From Terrisporobacter petrolearius (GTDB lineage Bacteria > Bacillota > Clostridia > Peptostreptococcales > Peptostreptococcaceae), in assembly GCF_020748185.1 (NCBI RefSeq), contig NZ_JAHZMO010000020.1, forward strand, positions 1 to 55,705: a DNA stretch of 55,705 nucleotides, in the 5' to 3' direction. Of this stretch, positions 53,035-55,705 are shown piece after piece. How positions within the stretch are numbered: the first letter of the stretch is position 1; every line of letters begins with the position of its first letter. A program made the translations under genes and the position numbers. The notes beneath the pieces are model-generated. The model saw only the letters and a list, made by a program, of their open reading frames with translations. It was not told the DNA's origin and ran no database searches.

Positions 53035-53970
53035 ATGAGTAAAATTACAATCGTAGGAGCAGGATCAGTTGGATCTACAGCTGCATTTTCATTGGCGGAA
53101 AACGCTATTGCAGATGAAATAGTTATAGTTGATATTAATAAAAATAAATCTTTAGGTAATTCACTAGATATTGCACATGGTCTTCCATTATTAAAACCTG
53201 TTAATATTTATGCTGGTGATTACGAGGATACTAAAAATTCAGATATAGTTGTAATAACTGTTGGTGTTCCAGAAGTAGTAGGTGAATCTAGATTAATACC
53301 ATTACAAAAAAATACAGATATATTAAAGGGTGTAATCCCTCAACTTTTGAAGTACAGTCCTAATACACAAATATTAATGGTTACTAATCCAGTTGATATA
53401 CTTACATATGTGGCTTATAAAATATCTAATTTACCTAAATCTAAGGTTATCGGACTAGGAACCGTTTTAGATAGTTCTAGGTTCAAATATTTACTTGGTA
53501 AAGAGTTTAATCTAGATGGTAGATGTATAAATGGATATATGATTGGGGAGCATGGCGATTCTCAAATTGCTGCTTGGAGTAAAACTTCTATAGCAGGCGT
53601 ATCTATAGAAGAATACTGCAATGCTATTGGATATGAGTTATCTAATGATTTTAAAGATAATATAGAGGCTCAAGTTAAACAAACAGCTTTTGATGTTTGG
53701 GAAATGAAAGGGCCAAATTGTTTCTGTGTTGCTAATGCTATAAAAACTGTTACAGAGGCTATATTAAGAAATGAGCAAACTATATTACCTATTTCAACAA
53801 TTATTGAAGGAGAGTATGGTACTAAAGATGTTTCTTTAAGTCTACCATCTATCTTAGGTAAAAATGGGGTTAAAAAAGTTTTAGATCTTCCTCTTGGAGA
53901 TAATGAACTTAATGGTTTTAAAAATTCTGCATCTATTATGAAATCTTTAATAGATCAACTAGATATATAG
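53035..53970 (+). CDS. Lactate/malate dehydrogenase-like 2-hydroxyacid dehydrogenase
   Basis: A 311-residue NAD-dependent enzyme. The dinucleotide motif is VGAGSVGSTAAF (residues 7-18). Catalytic residues are present: Arg86 in GESRL, Asp/Arg in GLGTVLDSSRF and His in GEHGDS. In lactate dehydrogenases the substrate loop reads GxxQKPGETR and in malate dehydrogenases the specificity residue is Arg. Here the loop is GVPEVVGESR, with Glu80 at that position, so the substrate is probably neither lactate nor malate. It is the first gene after an IclR-type operator, with GGAGG before the ATG, and is co-transcribed with a Gate-domain transporter. Confidence 0.85.
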   Translation: MSKITIVGAGSVGSTAAFSLAENAIADEIVIVDINKNKSLGNSLDIAHGLPLLKPVNIYAGDYEDTKNSDIVVITVGVPEVVGESRLIPLQKNTDILKGVIPQLLKYSPNTQILMVTNPVDILTYVAYKISNLPKSKVIGLGTVLDSSRFKYLLGKEFNLDGRCINGYMIGEHGDSQIAAWSKTSIAGVSIEEYCNAIGYELSNDFKDNIEAQVKQTAFDVWEMKGPNCFCVANAIKTVTEAILRNEQTILPISTIIEGEYGTKDVSLSLPSILGKNGVKKVLDLPLGDNELNGFKNSASIMKSLIDQLDI

Positions 53971-53983
53971 GGGGATTATATTT

Positions 53984-55351
53984 ATGTATGCAGCTAAAAA
54001 TACAGCAACAAAAAGTAATACAAATTTAGTAAATATATTAAAATTTGCTATAGCAACAATACTTGGATTTTTATTAGTAGTAATACCTTTTAATTTTAAT
54101 GGTACTGTAGATACAATATCATTTTATTATTTAAAACTATTAAAATCATCCTTAGGAAATGTACTAACATTTACTGTAGTTTCTGTAGTTGCATTAAGTG
54201 GTATAGTTTCACTTATTACTTTACTATTTAAACCTAAATTTATACTGGAAAATAAAACGTTAAAGTCTTTGTTTTCAACAACACCATTTTATGTAGGTAA
54301 TAGATTAATTGGTGGCTTAATCGCTATATTATGTTTTTTTAATATGGGTCCAGAGTTTATAATTTCATTAGATACTGGTGGTACTATGCTTGATTTATCT
54401 ACTCAGTTATCCATACTTATTCCTCCAATGTTATTTTTACAAGTATTAATACTTGAATTTGGAATAATGGAGTTTGTGGGATGTTTATTTGGATTTATAG
54501 TAAAACCTTTATTCAAACTTTCAGAATTTGCTGCAGTTAACATTATAAGTGCTTGGGTTGGACCAGGTAATGCTGCTATCATAGGAACAAAGCAACTATT
54601 TGAGGAAGGATTCTTTACTTTGCGTGAAGTTGCTATAATATCTACATCATTCTCTATATCAAGTATAGGTTGGGTTGTTTTAGTCGCTAATGTTTTAGGT
54701 CTTATGGATGTTTTTGGTTTGTTTTACTTTACAATTTGTGCAACGGGTGCAATTGTAGCTTTCATCACAGTTAGGCTAAGACCAATAAGCAAAATTCCAA
54801 ATGTATATGTAGATGGATCAACTCAAGATAAAAATCCTAAATCTGATTTAGCTTCCAAATCAAATTTTGATAAAGCTCTAGATTTAGCTTGTGACAGAGC
54901 CTCAATTGTTTCATATAAGAATTTTACAAATAAAATTCCAAATGCTTTATCTTATGTTATTTCTCTTCAACCAATTATTATTTGTTGGGGCACAGTAGCA
55001 CTTATATTATCTTGTTATACACCTATATTAGAGTGGCTATCTTACCCAATAGGTGTAATCATGAATATACTTAATGTACCAGATGCTTTTGTTGCAGCTC
55101 CAGCCATATTATCTGGCTTTGCAGATAATTATTTACCTATAATATTAGCTAAAGGACTTACTTCTACTGAAGTTAGATTTATTGTAGGTGCAATGAGTAT
55201 ACTTCAACTTATATTTATGTCTGAAATAGGTGCATTATTGATTTCAAATAATATAGTTAAAAAATTTAAAGATATTTTAATAATATTTTTACAAAGAACA
55301 CTAATATCACTTCCAATAGTAATATTAGTATCAAAGCTTATATTTAGATAA
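53984..55351 (+). CDS. YjiH family / nucleoside-recognition (Gate) domain transporter
   Basis: A 455-residue membrane protein with about eleven hydrophobic segments in two similar halves. Gate-domain features are PPMLFLQVLILEFGIMEFVG, the conserved ISAWVGPGNAAIIGTKQLFEE and AAPAILSGFADNYLPIILAK. The repeated G-x-G-x-A-A and EGFFT segments are typical of YjiH proteins. The substrate is unknown. It is 13 bases after the dehydrogenase gene and so probably carries the substrate or product of that enzyme. A GGGGG ribosome site lies 10 bases before the ATG. Confidence 0.82.
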   Translation: MYAAKNTATKSNTNLVNILKFAIATILGFLLVVIPFNFNGTVDTISFYYLKLLKSSLGNVLTFTVVSVVALSGIVSLITLLFKPKFILENKTLKSLFSTTPFYVGNRLIGGLIAILCFFNMGPEFIISLDTGGTMLDLSTQLSILIPPMLFLQVLILEFGIMEFVGCLFGFIVKPLFKLSEFAAVNIISAWVGPGNAAIIGTKQLFEEGFFTLREVAIISTSFSISSIGWVVLVANVLGLMDVFGLFYFTICATGAIVAFITVRLRPISKIPNVYVDGSTQDKNPKSDLASKSNFDKALDLACDRASIVSYKNFTNKIPNALSYVISLQPIIICWGTVALILSCYTPILEWLSYPIGVIMNILNVPDAFVAAPAILSGFADNYLPIILAKGLTSTEVRFIVGAMSILQLIFMSEIGALLISNNIVKKFKDILIIFLQRTLISLPIVILVSKLIFR

Positions 55352-55489
55352 TAATAACAATTCTAGAGTAGATATTTCAAAGATTTCTACTGTTGGTATA
55401 TATCCATCTAAATTAAATGAGCAATGTAGTTCCTTGCTATAAATACCCATAATAATTTAGAAGTAACTACAAGGCATTTAAAATCAATA

Positions 55490-55565
55490 ATTTCATATTA
55501 AACATAAGAAGGGTATATCTCACTAAAAATAGTCGGATATACTCTTCTTATGTTTAATATGAAAT
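55490..55565. repeat. 29-bp inverted repeat (long hairpin)
   Basis: Two 29-base arms (55490-55518 and 55537-55565) are complementary with one mismatch, around an 18-base loop. The arm begins ATTTCATATTAAACATAAGA. The stem is far longer than a usual terminator stem and has no T-run after it. It could be a small non-autonomous element or a processed RNA. Confidence 0.75.
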
Positions 55566-55581
55566 TAGTCTTTATCCTAGG

Positions 55582-55628
55582 GACTGTAGGTAGATTTGTG
55601 TAAAACAAACTTACCTACAGTCTTTTTT
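55582..55628 (+). terminator. Intrinsic terminator after the transporter operon
   Basis: An 11-bp stem GACTGTAGGTA / TACCTACAGTC, with a further inner TTGT / ACAA pairing, is followed by six T. It is 230 bases after the transporter stop, with the long hairpin between. Confidence 0.82.
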
Positions 55629-55686
55629 GTATGTAAAACTGGTAAGTTTGGAATAATATTCATATTAAACTTTTGGAGGTATTAAA

Positions 55687-55705
55687 ATGAAAAATAAAAA
55701 AGAAA
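55687..55705 (+). CDS. Start of a further gene, cut by the window end
   Basis: ATG 55687 follows GGAGGT with a six-base spacer. Only six codons (MKNKKE) are visible, so no function can be given. The Lys-rich start would suit a signal peptide or a cytosolic protein equally. Confidence 0.5.

Larger units (their letters stand above)
55352..55686. other. Intergenic region with a very long hairpin and a terminator
   Basis: About 335 bases without a gene. It holds the 29-bp inverted repeat at 55490-55565, the terminator at 55582-55628 and a further partial copy of TTCATATTAAAC near 55660. The GGAGGT ribosome site of the next gene is at the right end. Confidence 0.7.

Noticed and set aside
1..55705. 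CRISPR arrays, tRNA or rRNA genes, prophage or transposase genes
   Set aside because: None was seen: no regularly spaced direct repeats, no cloverleaf-like GC-rich segments and no recombinase or transposase motifs.

Overview
The window is AT-rich DNA typical of a low-GC, Gram-positive, anaerobic Clostridia genome. Evidence includes AGGAGG-type ribosome sites, FabK as the enoyl-ACP reductase, a bifunctional AdhE, a DUF1540 protein, and a thioredoxin reductase that lacks the NADPH site. I cannot name the species from sequence alone. No rRNA, tRNA, CRISPR array, intact transposase or phage gene was seen. Most genes lie on the minus strand in operons that end in strong hairpin terminators.

Layout. 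1-3.9 kb: an osmoprotectant-type ABC transporter (permease, lipoprotein, ATPase) and a divergent MFS exporter. 3.9-7.3 kb: a three-gene operon of a 22-residue-repeat protein, a MoxR-type AAA ATPase and a vWA/metallopeptidase-like protein. 7.5-16.9 kb: a GNAT acetyltransferase, a YhhN membrane protein, GlyA, a BCCT betaine-type transporter with a clear promoter, a DUF1648/DUF5808 membrane protein, a DUF362 ferredoxin-like protein, small conserved proteins, and a nitronate monooxygenase/FabK-like enzyme. 17.0-26.9 kb: a complete type II fatty acid synthesis locus (acpS, then fabH-acpP-fabK-fabD-fabG-fabF-accB-fabZ-accC-accD-accA), with a strong promoter and two FabT-like operators before fabH.

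27.0-29.9 kb is a decaying segment: a sugar-phosphate isomerase/epimerase pseudogene, a metallopeptidase-like gene whose signal anchor is cut off by a homopolymer frameshift, a 54-residue protein and a UvrA-like remnant. 30-33.4 kb: adhE and a long AT-rich spacer. 33.4-38.8 kb: an operon of methyltransferase, FmdE and a FecBCD-type ABC transporter, divergent from a cysteine-rich Crp/Fnr regulator. Between them lie a palindromic operator, a leader terminator and a GC-rich hairpin. 38.9-43.8 kb: a DUF1540 protein, a creatininase remnant, a secreted protein, a helveticin-J-like protein and a two-component system. 44.0-46.4 kb: an ohrR-gpx-FFTR-trxA operon, which reads as a self-contained peroxide defence chain running from ferredoxin to thioredoxin to peroxidase. 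46.5-51.8 kb: a SHOCT membrane protein, a soluble PAS histidine kinase, a DUF1905/YdeI gene broken by one stop codon, and a VOC protein. 52.0-55.7 kb: an IclR regulator divergent from a lactate/malate dehydrogenase-like enzyme with an atypical specificity residue and a YjiH/Gate-type transporter, then a very long hairpin and the first codons of another gene.

The strongest candidates for something new are the FmdE/methyltransferase/ABC locus with its regulator and structured leader, the repeat/MoxR/vWA operon, and the IclR-controlled dehydrogenase-transporter pair. All function calls are by motif and family recall; no database search was run.
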